Positions 7,492-15,357 of a stretch of 64,000 bases of DNA are shown here, in pieces. This DNA is from Acidobacteriota bacterium. GTDB lineage: Bacteria; Acidobacteriota; Vicinamibacteria; Vicinamibacterales; CAVVIG01. Both the position numbers and the translations under genes were made by a program. The notes beneath the pieces were generated by a model, which made no database searches, had not been told where the DNA came from, and was given only the letters and a program-made list of their open reading frames with translations. The DNA is taken from assembly GCA_018268955.1 (NCBI GenBank), contig JAFDVO010000005.1, forward strand, positions 115,143 to 179,142, in the 5' to 3' direction. The number at the start of each line of letters is the position of its first letter. The first letter of the stretch is position 1.

Positions 7492-8703
7492 TTGCTGACA
7501 TCAATCGACGTGGCTGCCGCGCCGGACACGAACCGCCTCGTCGCGTCGCTGCTGCGCGACCTCGCTGCGGCGCAGACCTCTGAGCAGCGCCGCTGGGGTT
7601 ACAAGCGCGCAGCCGCCGCCATCCTCGACCTGCCCGAGCCGCTCGAACGGTACGTCGAGAGCGACGGCTCGCTGCGCAAGATCCCGAACATCGGCCCTTC
7701 GTCCACGCGTGTCATCCTCGAGGTGCTCCGCACCGGTCGGTCCGCCACGGTCGATGCCGCGCTCGCGGAGAGCCCGACCCGCACGCGCGCCGACGTCGAC
7801 AGACGACGCGCCTGGCGATCGAACTTCCTGAGCGGCGCACAGGTCGCCGCGGCGTTGCGAGATCCAACGCTTCGAGGCCCACGCCCGTCCGCCTATCGCG
7901 GAGACCTGCAGATGCACTCGACGTGGAGTGATGGCCGCGAGCCGATCGTGGCGCTCGCCGATGCCTGCCTGTCCAGGGGCTATCGCTACTGCGCGATCAC
8001 CGATCACTCGTACGGCCTGCCGATCGCGCACGGAGTGTCGATGGAGGACCTGCGTCGGCAGCACGCGGAGATCGACGCGGCGAACGCGCGCTACGCCGGC
8101 CGGTTCCGCGTCCTCAAGGGCATCGAGGCAAACATCCGTGCGGACGGCACGCTGGACATGACCGAGGTCGAGCGGGCCGACCTCGAGATCGTCGTTGCGT
8201 CACCGCACTCGGCGTTGAGAAGCGCCGCGGATCAGACCGCGCGGATGATCAGCGCGGTTCAGCAGCCTGGCGTGCACATCCTCGGGCATCCGCGCGGGCG
8301 CATGTTCTCGTCGCGACCCGGCATCCAGGCGGACTGGGAGGCGGTGTTCCGCGCCGCGGCCGACGCCGACGTGGCGATCGAGATCGACGGCGATCCATCA
8401 CGGCAGGACATCGACTTCGAGCTCGCCCGTGTGGCGGTTCGCGCCGGCTGCCTGATCGCGCTCGACAGCGATGCGCACGCGCCGGGCGAGCTGGCCTATG
8501 CGGAGATTGCGCTCGCACATGCGCGCCTCGCCGGCGTGCCCTCGTCGCGCGTGATCAACACGTGGTCGCTGGATCGGCTGCTGGCCTGGTCGGCAGCCAG
8601 GCAGGCGGCCATCAGATCGACAGGGAGCGCGCCTTCAGCTCCCGATGGTTCAGACCGGCAGCGCGATCGAGCTTCTCGACGATCGCGGGGAGCGAGATCC
8701 TGA
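7492..8703 (+). CDS. PolX-like protein: HhH 8-kDa domain joined to PHP phosphoesterase, no polymerase domain
   Basis: 403 residues from a TTG at 7492; a GTG at 7510 is an equally possible start, as neither has a well-spaced ribosome site. Residues ~12-90 match the N-terminal 8-kDa helix-hairpin-helix domain of family X polymerases (NRLVASLLRDLA, then KIPNIGPSSTRVI). Residues ~135-360 match the PolX C-terminal PHP domain: GDLQMHSTWSDG, YCAITDHSYG, ASPHSA, ILGHPRGRM, DSDAHAP. The nucleotidyltransferase palm and thumb that normally lie between them are missing, replaced by a ~40-residue linker (full PolX is ~570 residues). It is probably a metal-dependent 3'-5' exonuclease or phosphoesterase acting on DNA ends. 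The last ~30 residues overlap the convergent methyltransferase gene and look like low-complexity read-through. Confidence 0.85.
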   Translation: MLTSIDVAAAPDTNRLVASLLRDLAAAQTSEQRRWGYKRAAAAILDLPEPLERYVESDGSLRKIPNIGPSSTRVILEVLRTGRSATVDAALAESPTRTRADVDRRRAWRSNFLSGAQVAAALRDPTLRGPRPSAYRGDLQMHSTWSDGREPIVALADACLSRGYRYCAITDHSYGLPIAHGVSMEDLRRQHAEIDAANARYAGRFRVLKGIEANIRADGTLDMTEVERADLEIVVASPHSALRSAADQTARMISAVQQPGVHILGHPRGRMFSSRPGIQADWEAVFRAAADADVAIEIDGDPSRQDIDFELARVAVRAGCLIALDSDAHAPGELAYAEIALAHARLAGVPSSRVINTWSLDRLLAWSAARQAAIRSTGSAPSAPDGSDRQRDRASRRSRGARS

Positions 8704-9406
8704 ACCTCCACTCGTGCGCCGCACCGCCGGCGGACTCGAACGCGTCACGCCAGGCCGACCACCACGGCGCCACGAACCCCGCGAGCGGCTCGATGACGAC
8801 CACATGGCCACCGCTGGAGGCATGATCGAGCAGCCGCGCAAGCAGCGCGTCGCGCGAGGGGGCCTCGTCGATCTCGTTGACGGCAAATGCCAGCAGCACG
8901 CCCTGCCCGCGCGCGGACGCGCGCGCGGGCGCACGAGGCGCCGGGCCGCGTGACGACTGCCCGGTGCAGGTCACGCGCGTCAGATCGTCGACGCGGAGCG
9001 TCGCGCGATACGCCAGATCCGCATAGGTCCGTCGCGCTTCCTCGATCGCCCACGGATGCCGGTCGATGCCGACGACACGGGGCGGACGATCGCACGCTGC
9101 CACCCACCCCGCCCCTGATGCGCCGGTGCCACAACCGAGGTCAGTGATGCTGGACACGGTCGTGAACGGCGCCCCGAGCTGACGCACCACCTCGCGAACG
9201 AGCAGGAAGTGCAACGGTCCGTAGAAGAGGGCGAATGCTGCGCGCTTGCCCGCGCCGGAGAGCGCCGCACCCTCTTTCAGCCTCGACCGTCGCTCGACGT
9301 ACGTGGACGACAGCGCACGGAGCGCGCGTGCCACTTCCTGGAAGGTGAGGTCCGCCAACTGCCGCGCTTCGAGCGCGGCGACCCATCGTTCGAATGACTC
9401 GTCCAT
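8612..9406 (-). CDS. Class I SAM-dependent methyltransferase
   Basis: 264 residues from the ATG at 9406, with GAGGAAG ~12 bp upstream. A GTG at 9478 would add 24 residues rich in charged and aromatic amino acids. Motif I is clear (DLGCGTGASG), followed by an acidic residue at the end of the second strand (VVGIDRHPWAIEEA) and motif IV-like LLAFAVNEIDEA. The N-terminal ~95 residues are helical, with LLVREVVRQLG directly before the SAM domain. The substrate is not evident; the short form and helical cap suggest a small molecule, but Rsm22-like rRNA methylases are another option. Its 3' end overlaps the PHP gene by 92 bp tail to tail. Confidence 0.75.
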   Translation of the reverse strand: MDESFERWVAALEARQLADLTFQEVARALRALSSTYVERRSRLKEGAALSGAGKRAAFALFYGPLHFLLVREVVRQLGAPFTTVSSITDLGCGTGASGAGWVAACDRPPRVVGIDRHPWAIEEARRTYADLAYRATLRVDDLTRVTCTGQSSRGPAPRAPARASARGQGVLLAFAVNEIDEAPSRDALLARLLDHASSGGHVVVIEPLAGFVAPWWSAWRDAFESAGGAAHEWRFRISLPAIVEKLDRAAGLNHRELKARSLSI

Positions 9407-9568
9407 GTACGGTCGGTGCTTCCTCTCACCGCGTCCAGAGCAGTACACCTGCTCGCTGTCGTACGCATAGCCGCGCACCGGTCAGACCAGCCCGGCTGCG
9501 CGTAGTCCGGTATCGCGCTTGCTATCTGCCTCCATTGTCGTGCTGATACGACGACAGGAGGACTCTCG

Positions 9569-9964
9569 ATGCGAACGATTCGTACGCTGCTCGTAACCAC
9601 GCTCGTCTCCATGCTGGCGGTCACGCCGTCGGTGTTTGCCCAGGAACGTCACGCGGTGAATCCATCCGCGCTGGCGCAGACGGTGACGGATCAGGTGGCG
9701 AAGCAGGATGCCGACCGCGCCACCATCCACGAGGCGCTCAGCCGCCCGGAGGTCCGTGAGCTCGCGGCGAAGTCCGGCGTGAACCTCGATCGGATGCAGG
9801 CATCCATCGACACGCTGAGCGGCCCGCAGCTGGCACAGGTGGCATCAGCGGCACAGCAGGTGAACCAGGCCTTCGTCGGCGGTGCTTCGACGGTCGTCAT
9901 TTCGACCACCACGATCATCATCGCCCTCCTGGTCGTCATCCTCATCGTCGTCGCCGCGAACTGA
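9569..9964 (+). CDS. PA2779-like small exported membrane protein
   Basis: 131 residues with AGGAGGA upstream of the ATG. It has a signal peptide (cleavage after SVFA, residue ~24), a soluble helical segment with the family-like pattern IHEALSRPEVRELAAKSGVNLDRMQASIDTL shortened across residues ~50-80, then a hydrophobic C-terminal transmembrane helix (~105-129, IIIALLVVILIVVAA). This order and size match the PA2779 family. In Pseudomonas and relatives that family is encoded next to the PA2778 cysteine peptidase, and here a peptidase gene follows by 10 bp. The role is unknown; it is presumably a membrane-anchored partner, substrate or maturation target of the peptidase. Confidence 0.7.
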   Translation: MRTIRTLLVTTLVSMLAVTPSVFAQERHAVNPSALAQTVTDQVAKQDADRATIHEALSRPEVRELAAKSGVNLDRMQASIDTLSGPQLAQVASAAQQVNQAFVGGASTVVISTTTIIIALLVVILIVVAAN

Positions 9965-9974
9965 CGCGGCGCGC

Positions 9975-12023
9975 GTGCGAATTGCCGGTTGGGTCGCGCT
10001 TTCGGGCGCGGCCCTCCTTGCTCTCGTCTGCGGCGGAGCCACCGCTGCCGCCCAGTCCCCGCCCGCCCAGCGCGTGGCGCTGGATGTGCCATTCCTGCCG
10101 CAGACCGAGGATCTGTGCGGCGGCGCCGCGACGGCCATGCTCTTCCGCTTCTGGGGTGACCGCCACGCATCGGTCCGCCAGTTCGAGGCGCTCGTGGACC
10201 GGACCGCTGGCGGGATTGCGGACTCGGTGCTCATCGACGCGATTGAGCAACGCCAGTGGAGCGTGCACCGCCTGCCTGGGTCGGTCGAGGCGATCCGAGC
10301 CGAACTGGACGCCGGGCGCCCGCCGATGCTGCTCATCGAGGACCGCCCCGGACGCTATCACTACGTCGTCGCCGTTGGCGCCGACGCCGCGCACGTGTTC
10401 CTCCACGACCCTACCTGGGGTCCGGCTCGCAAGGTACCCATCGGGACGCTCACGCACGCGTGGCGGCCAACGAACTTCTGGATGATCCGGGTCGTGCCGC
10501 AGGCGGGCACACCCAGGGTCCAGTCTTCAACGGCCCAGCCACAGGCTCCCGCCGCTACGGCTCCCGCGCGGGAAGCCTCCTCGTGCGACCAGCGTGTGGA
10601 TCGCGCGCTCGACGCGATCGAGGCCTCCGGGCTGGAACGTGCTGACGAACTGCTGCTTCCACTGACGCGTGAGTGTCCCGACGCGGCCGCACCCTGGCGC
10701 GAGCTGGCCGGCGTGCGTTTCGCGCAACGCAGGTGGGATGACGCCTCGGCCCTCGCCAGCGAAGCGCTCGCACGTGACCCGCACGACCGGTATGCCGCCG
10801 ACGTACTCGGCTCGAGCCGCTTCATGCGGAACGACTTCGACGGTGCGCTCCGCGCGTGGAACCGGATCGACAAGCCGACGCTCGATTCAATCCGGATCAC
10901 CGGGCTGACACGGACGCGCTATGCGCTGCTGGCCGACGCGCTCGGCCTTCGCGAGCAACAGGTGCTCACCGCGGAGGCCTTCCGACTGGCCAGGCGAAGG
11001 CTCGAAAGCCTCCCGGACCTGTCGTCGACGAGGCTCTCGCTTCGGCCCGACGAAGATCACTTCGCCGTGGCGGACATCGCCGTGGTTGAGCGTGGCACGT
11101 TGCCGCGCGGCCCGATTCAGTGGGCGGCCACCGCGGCGCAGGCTGGCCTCGAGCGCTCGCTGTCGATCAGCGTGCCCGGACGCACAGGGCAGGGCGAAAC
11201 CTGGTCTGCCGGGGTCGGCTGGTGGGAACGACGACCGCGCGTCGATCTGACGTTCGCTGCCCCGGTCACGACGGGCCTGCGGGGCGTCTGGCGCGTCGGT
11301 GCGTCGTGGGCGGCACAGGTCTATGGCGGACCGGCGGTCGCGCGACGCGAAGAGCAGTTGGGCGGGTCGATCTCGTTCTCCACCTGGCTCTCGCCGAACC
11401 TGCAGGCCGACATCCGGTCCGGCGTGGATCGATGGACGTCCGAGGGTGACCAGGGTCGGCGCATGGTCCACGTGCGCGGACTCATCGAGCGTCGGTTCTC
11501 CAACGATCGCGTCGCGGCGAGCGCATCGGCGGCACGCTACATCGGGACCAACAGCTTCGGCCTGTTCGACGCGTCGGTCCTCGCCCGCACCTCGCGTGAG
11601 CCGAAACCCCTGGTGCTGCTCGTGCGGGGCGGCGTCACCCATGCGGGGCCCGGGGCGCCGCTCGCGCTGTGGAGCGGCGCGGGCGAAGGCCGCAGCCGCG
11701 GACCACTGTTGCGCGCGCACCGGCTCCTGCATGACGGCCGCATCGACGGACCGGTGTTCGGACGCACGCTGATGCACGCGACGCTCGAAGCACAGCACTG
11801 GTTCGATCGGCCACACCTGGTTCGGCTGGGCGCTGCCGCCTTCGCCGATGCGGCCCGGGCCGGCTCTCGCCCGGACTGGGCCACAGCCCCGGGGGTGCAG
11901 GTGGACATCGGCCTTGGCGTGCGCGTCAGGGTCCCTGGACGCAGCGGTGCGTTTCGCGTCGACTACGCGTACGGCACGCGCGATGGCGCGCGTGCGTGGT
12001 TCATCGGATGGCAGATCGACTGA
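9975..12023 (+). CDS. PA2778-like C39-family cysteine peptidase with TPR and a C-terminal beta-barrel-like domain
   Basis: 682 residues from the GTG at 9975, 10 bp after the PA2779-like gene. An upstream extension of the frame would be Ser-rich shadow sequence of that gene. Residues 1-27 form a signal peptide. Residues ~33-170 are a papain-like C39 domain: Cys48 in EDLCGGAATAM, His129 in GRYHYVVAVG and Asp145 in HDPTWGPA form the expected triad. Residues ~190-330 form helical TPR-like repeats (ELAGVRFAQRRWDDASALA). PA2778 proteins normally end here, at ~300-350 residues. This one continues for ~340 residues of alternating beta strands, with GPVFGRTLMHATLEAQHWF and LRLGAAAFADA-like stretches that recall Omp85/BamA barrel ends, finishing FRVDYAYGTRDGARAWF. 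It is probably outer-membrane-anchored with the peptidase in the periplasm. The barrel assignment is inference. Confidence 0.75.
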   Translation: MRIAGWVALSGAALLALVCGGATAAAQSPPAQRVALDVPFLPQTEDLCGGAATAMLFRFWGDRHASVRQFEALVDRTAGGIADSVLIDAIEQRQWSVHRLPGSVEAIRAELDAGRPPMLLIEDRPGRYHYVVAVGADAAHVFLHDPTWGPARKVPIGTLTHAWRPTNFWMIRVVPQAGTPRVQSSTAQPQAPAATAPAREASSCDQRVDRALDAIEASGLERADELLLPLTRECPDAAAPWRELAGVRFAQRRWDDASALASEALARDPHDRYAADVLGSSRFMRNDFDGALRAWNRIDKPTLDSIRITGLTRTRYALLADALGLREQQVLTAEAFRLARRRLESLPDLSSTRLSLRPDEDHFAVADIAVVERGTLPRGPIQWAATAAQAGLERSLSISVPGRTGQGETWSAGVGWWERRPRVDLTFAAPVTTGLRGVWRVGASWAAQVYGGPAVARREEQLGGSISFSTWLSPNLQADIRSGVDRWTSEGDQGRRMVHVRGLIERRFSNDRVAASASAARYIGTNSFGLFDASVLARTSREPKPLVLLVRGGVTHAGPGAPLALWSGAGEGRSRGPLLRAHRLLHDGRIDGPVFGRTLMHATLEAQHWFDRPHLVRLGAAAFADAARAGSRPDWATAPGVQVDIGLGVRVRVPGRSGAFRVDYAYGTRDGARAWFIGWQID

Positions 12024-12027
12024 CGCC

Positions 12028-12486
12028 TTACGCCGCACTCGAGCGTCGGCGGAGCGCCGTTGCAGCCATCGCGGCGGTCATCGCACCTGTCAGGTACCAC
12101 GCGACGGTCATCAGCTGGTTGGCCCGCGATGCCGACTTCGGCGGCTCGCCCAACCCCATCGGCTGCGGAAGCCACAGCGCACCGGCGCCGGCACCCAGGC
12201 CGAGCGCCGCCGCGCGCGCCCACGTCGCCCCGGTGGTCTTCGCCGGAACCGCCGCATAATAGAGGCTGTTCGCGATCAGGTCACCCGCCAGCGCCCAGCG
12301 ATGCAAGCGGCTCGATCGGGGCCGCTCGTGCTCGAACGCCGGGACGAAGCGCCTCAACGCACGCATGCCGAGCACGTCCATGCGCGGCGCATCCGGGATC
12401 CGACGCTGTGCCGCCTGATGAATGGCAGTCAGCGCGACTGCACCAGCCACCCCGCTCGCCAGCGATGTCAGAAGTGATCGTGTCAT
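12028..12486 (-). CDS. Integral membrane protein of unknown function
   Basis: 152 residues with four likely hydrophobic segments (about 5-22, 65-80, 88-105 and 122-142), rich in Ala and Gly. No known motif is visible. The stop lies 4 bp from the convergent C39 peptidase stop, and the start is divergent from the kinase-like pair. The segment RMDVLGMRALRRF and the Pro-rich loop PQPMGLGEPP are the only distinctive stretches. I do not assign a function. Confidence 0.65.
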   Translation of the reverse strand: MTRSLLTSLASGVAGAVALTAIHQAAQRRIPDAPRMDVLGMRALRRFVPAFEHERPRSSRLHRWALAGDLIANSLYYAAVPAKTTGATWARAAALGLGAGAGALWLPQPMGLGEPPKSASRANQLMTVAWYLTGAMTAAMAATALRRRSSAA

Positions 12487-12569
12487 GCGGCCTGACCTCG
12501 CAATTCGAGTACCGAGACGCAGACAGGCCGGTGCTCGCTGAGGTTATGATCGGCCCGCCACCCCCGAGC

Positions 12570-13337
12570 ATGCTGACGGCGTCCACATCGCATCGAACCT
12601 GGCTGGCTCGTGCACGCGCCCACTTCGCCAGGCCGGCACGCAGGCGCGGCATGCTCGTCGCCTTCGAAGGACCTGACGGCGCTGGCAAGACGACGCAGCG
12701 GAAGCTGTTCAAGACGTGGCTGAAGGCGGAGGGCTACGACGTCGTCACCACACGCTGGGGCTCATCCGACCTGATCAAGCCGCTCATCTCCAGCCGGAAG
12801 CGTCTGCACGCGTTGAGTCCGGACGAGTACTCGATGCTTCATGCGGCCGACTTCCGCCACCGCATGGACCACGAAGTGATGCCCGCCCTCTGGGCGGGGA
12901 AGCTGGTGATTGCAGACCGGTTCCTGTTCACGGCCCTCGCACGGGACGTCGCGCGCGGCGTGGACCTGGACCGGGTGCTCCGGTTGTACCAGCCGCTGCT
13001 GTGGCCGGACATCGTCTTCTACTTCGCGATCACGCCGGACACATCTCGCCGACGCGTCGCCACGGTGCGCACGCCGAGCTACTACGAAGCGGGACAGGAC
13101 GTCACCGACGTGGCCGACCCGGCGGAGAGCTACCAGCGGTTCATCACGCGCGTGATTCGCGAGTACGACGCGCTGGCGACCATCTTCAACTTTGTAACCG
13201 TGGATGCGGAGCGCAGCATCGCGGACCAGCACCAGGCGATCCGTCGGCTGTTCCGGGCTGGCGAGCAACGGCCCTGGCCCGATTGGAACGCCGAGGTCTT
13301 CGCCGACTGGCTGGCCGCAAGGGACAAGCACGCGTGA
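12570..13337 (+). CDS. Thymidylate kinase-like P-loop kinase
   Basis: 255 residues from the ATG at 12570. A -10-like TATGAT (12545-12550) sits 19 bp upstream and would exclude the earlier ATG at 12546. An ATG at 12651 would give the more usual family N terminus. The Walker A motif FEGPDGAGKTTQ is intact (~residues 32-43). An ADRF segment corresponds to the DR(Y/F) motif of dTMP kinases, and a helical lid region contains TSRRRVATVR. The family phosphorylates dTMP or other nucleoside monophosphates with ATP. The ~30-residue basic N-terminal extension is unusual. The stop overlaps the start of a degenerate paralogue by GTGA, so the two are translationally coupled. Confidence 0.75.
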   Translation: MLTASTSHRTWLARARAHFARPARRRGMLVAFEGPDGAGKTTQRKLFKTWLKAEGYDVVTTRWGSSDLIKPLISSRKRLHALSPDEYSMLHAADFRHRMDHEVMPALWAGKLVIADRFLFTALARDVARGVDLDRVLRLYQPLLWPDIVFYFAITPDTSRRRVATVRTPSYYEAGQDVTDVADPAESYQRFITRVIREYDALATIFNFVTVDAERSIADQHQAIRRLFRAGEQRPWPDWNAEVFADWLAARDKHA

Positions 13338-13909
13338 CGACGCCGCGAGGACAACTGATCGCCGTGGACGGCGTCAACGGACAGGCTGTCCGGCAAACGT
13401 CACGCGCGCTGGCGAGAACCGCGCGGCGGCAGCGCGCGGCGGTCTCCACCTGGGATGCCTCTGGCATCTTCACCGAGCTCACGCTCGCGGAGGAGGAGGC
13501 AGGTCGGCCCTCGGCGCGAACGCTGCTCCTGCTCTACGCTGCCGACCTCGCGTTTCGGCTGCGCTGGGAGATCTCGCCGGCACTCGAGGAGGGCCGGACC
13601 GTCATTGCCGCACAGTACGTGAACACGGCCGTCGCGTTCGGCTGCGCTGCGGGTCTGGATGCAGCGACGGTTGTGGACCTCTTCGCGTTCGCCCCAGCGG
13701 CCGACGAGACACGGATCGTCCACGAGGCCGTGTCACGCGAGCTGGCAGATGGCTACGGCTTCGTCGAGTTCGCCTGCCATCACGTGTTCCTCCCCGGCAA
13801 GAAAGCACAACGTCGTGACTTGCGGGCGCGAGCGCGCCGCGCGCTGGATGGGATCACGCCCGTGCTGCACGACCCGCCTGATTCCGGACGGCGAAGACCC
13901 GCTCGCTGA
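13334..13909 (+). CDS. Degenerate thymidylate-kinase-like paralogue (predicted pseudokinase)
   Basis: 191 residues from a GTG that overlaps the stop of the preceding kinase gene (GTGA). It aligns by eye with the upstream protein: LIAVDGVNGQAVRQT in place of LVAFEGPDGAGKTTQ, LLLLYAADLAFRLRWEISPALEEGRTVIAAQY in shortened form equivalent to the HAADFRHRMDHEVMPALWAGKLVIADRF region. The Walker A lysine and threonine are replaced (V and R), and the DR motif is replaced by AQY, so it should not bind ATP normally. The frame is intact with a normal codon pattern, so the gene appears kept rather than decaying. A structural or regulatory partner in a heterodimer with the upstream kinase is the simplest hypothesis. 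Confidence 0.7.
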   Translation: MTTPRGQLIAVDGVNGQAVRQTSRALARTARRQRAAVSTWDASGIFTELTLAEEEAGRPSARTLLLLYAADLAFRLRWEISPALEEGRTVIAAQYVNTAVAFGCAAGLDAATVVDLFAFAPAADETRIVHEAVSRELADGYGFVEFACHHVFLPGKKAQRRDLRARARRALDGITPVLHDPPDSGRRRPAR

Positions 13910-13920
13910 TAGCCCGGAAA

Positions 13921-15357
13921 TCAGAGAACCAGCTGCGCCCGGAAGACCGTGCCCCACCACTTCGTGCCGCCATCAGCCAGCGGAGTCCGGCCAGCGTCCT
14001 CGACCTCCTGATGGATGGCGTTGAACTGCAGCTTGACCCATCGATTGAGGTACCAGTTCAGCCCGGCCGTGAAAACCTTGTTGCCGGTGGGAAGAATCAC
14101 TTCCGCGCGTGAGTTGCTGAACGCCGGTTCGCCGGTGGCCTTGCTGTCGAACCACATCCGCTCGTAGCGCGCGGCCAGTTCGAACGCACCCGGCCCCTCC
14201 ACAGGAAATGGGTTCGACGGCCGCTGCGGACGGTCCTTTCGTTCGCCGGTCAGCAACCAGGTGCCCTGGACGTACCACGCCTGCGCTCGTGCCGAGTTCA
14301 GCGTGTCGCCCCGCAGCCCCTGACCGTTCCGCTGATCCGTGACCGCGATGTACTCGGCGCGAGCCGCCAGCTGGTGATCGCTCCAGTCCACGTCGGCGCC
14401 ATACCGGTTGCGTGTACCGCGGACAAAGACCGGATCGAAGAACGTGAAGTCGGAAATGACCGTGCGACCACGAAGCCCGTTCGGCAGTTCGGAGACGTCG
14501 CTCACGTCCGTTGTCGTGAGGTTGCCGCCGAACTCCGCCTCATCGACGTTGAGGAACTTGATCGGCTTGAGCAGCCGTGCGGTGACGCGTGCGGCGAGCG
14601 TGCGGTCGCCGCCGGCAACCTTGTTCGACCGCGAGTTGTCGCCGTCGTGCTGGAAGATGCCAGCGGCGTACGTGATGTCGCGCCCAAAGAACCGGCCGTG
14701 CACCATCCCGCCAAGGTCGCGCGCGGGAGCCAGGTAGGTCGCACCGAGGGAGCGGTAGATGAAGTCGTTGTTCGCGATGCCGGTGAGCTGGTCCAGGCTG
14801 AACGGGATCTTGAAGCGGCCACCGCGGACCTGCAGGGCGTCGCTCACCTTGATCTCACCGTACACGTCGCGCCAGTTCGTCTTCTTCGACTTGGCGTTGA
14901 GCTTCACGTCGCCGTTGCTCGTCATCTCCCGTTCGATGCTGAACTGGAAGACACGGAACAGTTCGCCGTCGACCCCGAGGCGCGCGCGCGTCAGCTGCAG
15001 ATCGTCGAAGTTCTTCGGGTCGTCGCCCGGGTTCATCTTGTCGCCCTGCAGCTTCGCGCCAAAGTCGAGGCGCAGCCAGCGCCCCGCACGCAGCGACGGA
15101 TGCTCCCTCCAGACGAATCGAAGGCGGTCCTCCGACGACTTCCTCCCACCCTGCCGCTGCGCGGCAGTGGCCATTGCGCCCTGCGTCAGCGGCGGATGCG
15201 CGGCATCAGTGGCAGACCGAGCCGCTCCTGGCTGCGCTTCCGCTGCAGCCGGCGTGTTCACGGTGGTCGACGTGTTCGTATCGGGGGCAGGCGCTGGCGC
15301 CGCGGTCGATGCGACGTCGGCGAGCGCGAGCAGCAGGGCGAGAGGAGCAATCAGCAC
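13921..15357 (-). CDS. Phosphate-selective porin O/P family outer-membrane protein
   Basis: 478 residues from a GTG at 15357, supported by GGAGGT 6 bp upstream. The signal peptide is followed by an Ala/Thr/Pro-rich stretch to residue ~70, then a 16-strand-type barrel with OprP/OprO features: a N-terminal FVWREHPSLRAG segment, RLDFGAKLQGD, LTRARLGVDGELF, GRFKIPFSLDQLTGIANNDF and the C-terminal NWYLNRWVKLQFNAIHQ, with the final strand ending RAQLVL. The family forms trimeric anion pores for phosphate or polyphosphate. Its start overlaps the stop of the phospholipase D-like gene by 7 bp, so the two are coupled. A link to phosphate scavenging (with the nearby metallophosphoesterase) is plausible but unproven. 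Confidence 0.85.
   Translation of the reverse strand: MLIAPLALLLALADVASTAAPAPAPDTNTSTTVNTPAAAEAQPGAARSATDAAHPPLTQGAMATAAQRQGGRKSSEDRLRFVWREHPSLRAGRWLRLDFGAKLQGDKMNPGDDPKNFDDLQLTRARLGVDGELFRVFQFSIEREMTSNGDVKLNAKSKKTNWRDVYGEIKVSDALQVRGGRFKIPFSLDQLTGIANNDFIYRSLGATYLAPARDLGGMVHGRFFGRDITYAAGIFQHDGDNSRSNKVAGGDRTLAARVTARLLKPIKFLNVDEAEFGGNLTTTDVSDVSELPNGLRGRTVISDFTFFDPVFVRGTRNRYGADVDWSDHQLAARAEYIAVTDQRNGQGLRGDTLNSARAQAWYVQGTWLLTGERKDRPQRPSNPFPVEGPGAFELAARYERMWFDSKATGEPAFSNSRAEVILPTGNKVFTAGLNWYLNRWVKLQFNAIHQEVEDAGRTPLADGGTKWWGTVFRAQLVL

Noticed and set aside
12060..12569. Long upstream extension of the thymidylate-kinase-like frame
   Set aside because: The translation is Pro/Arg/Ser-rich and lies antisense to the membrane protein gene; a -10-like box and the family's normal length favour a start at or after 12570.
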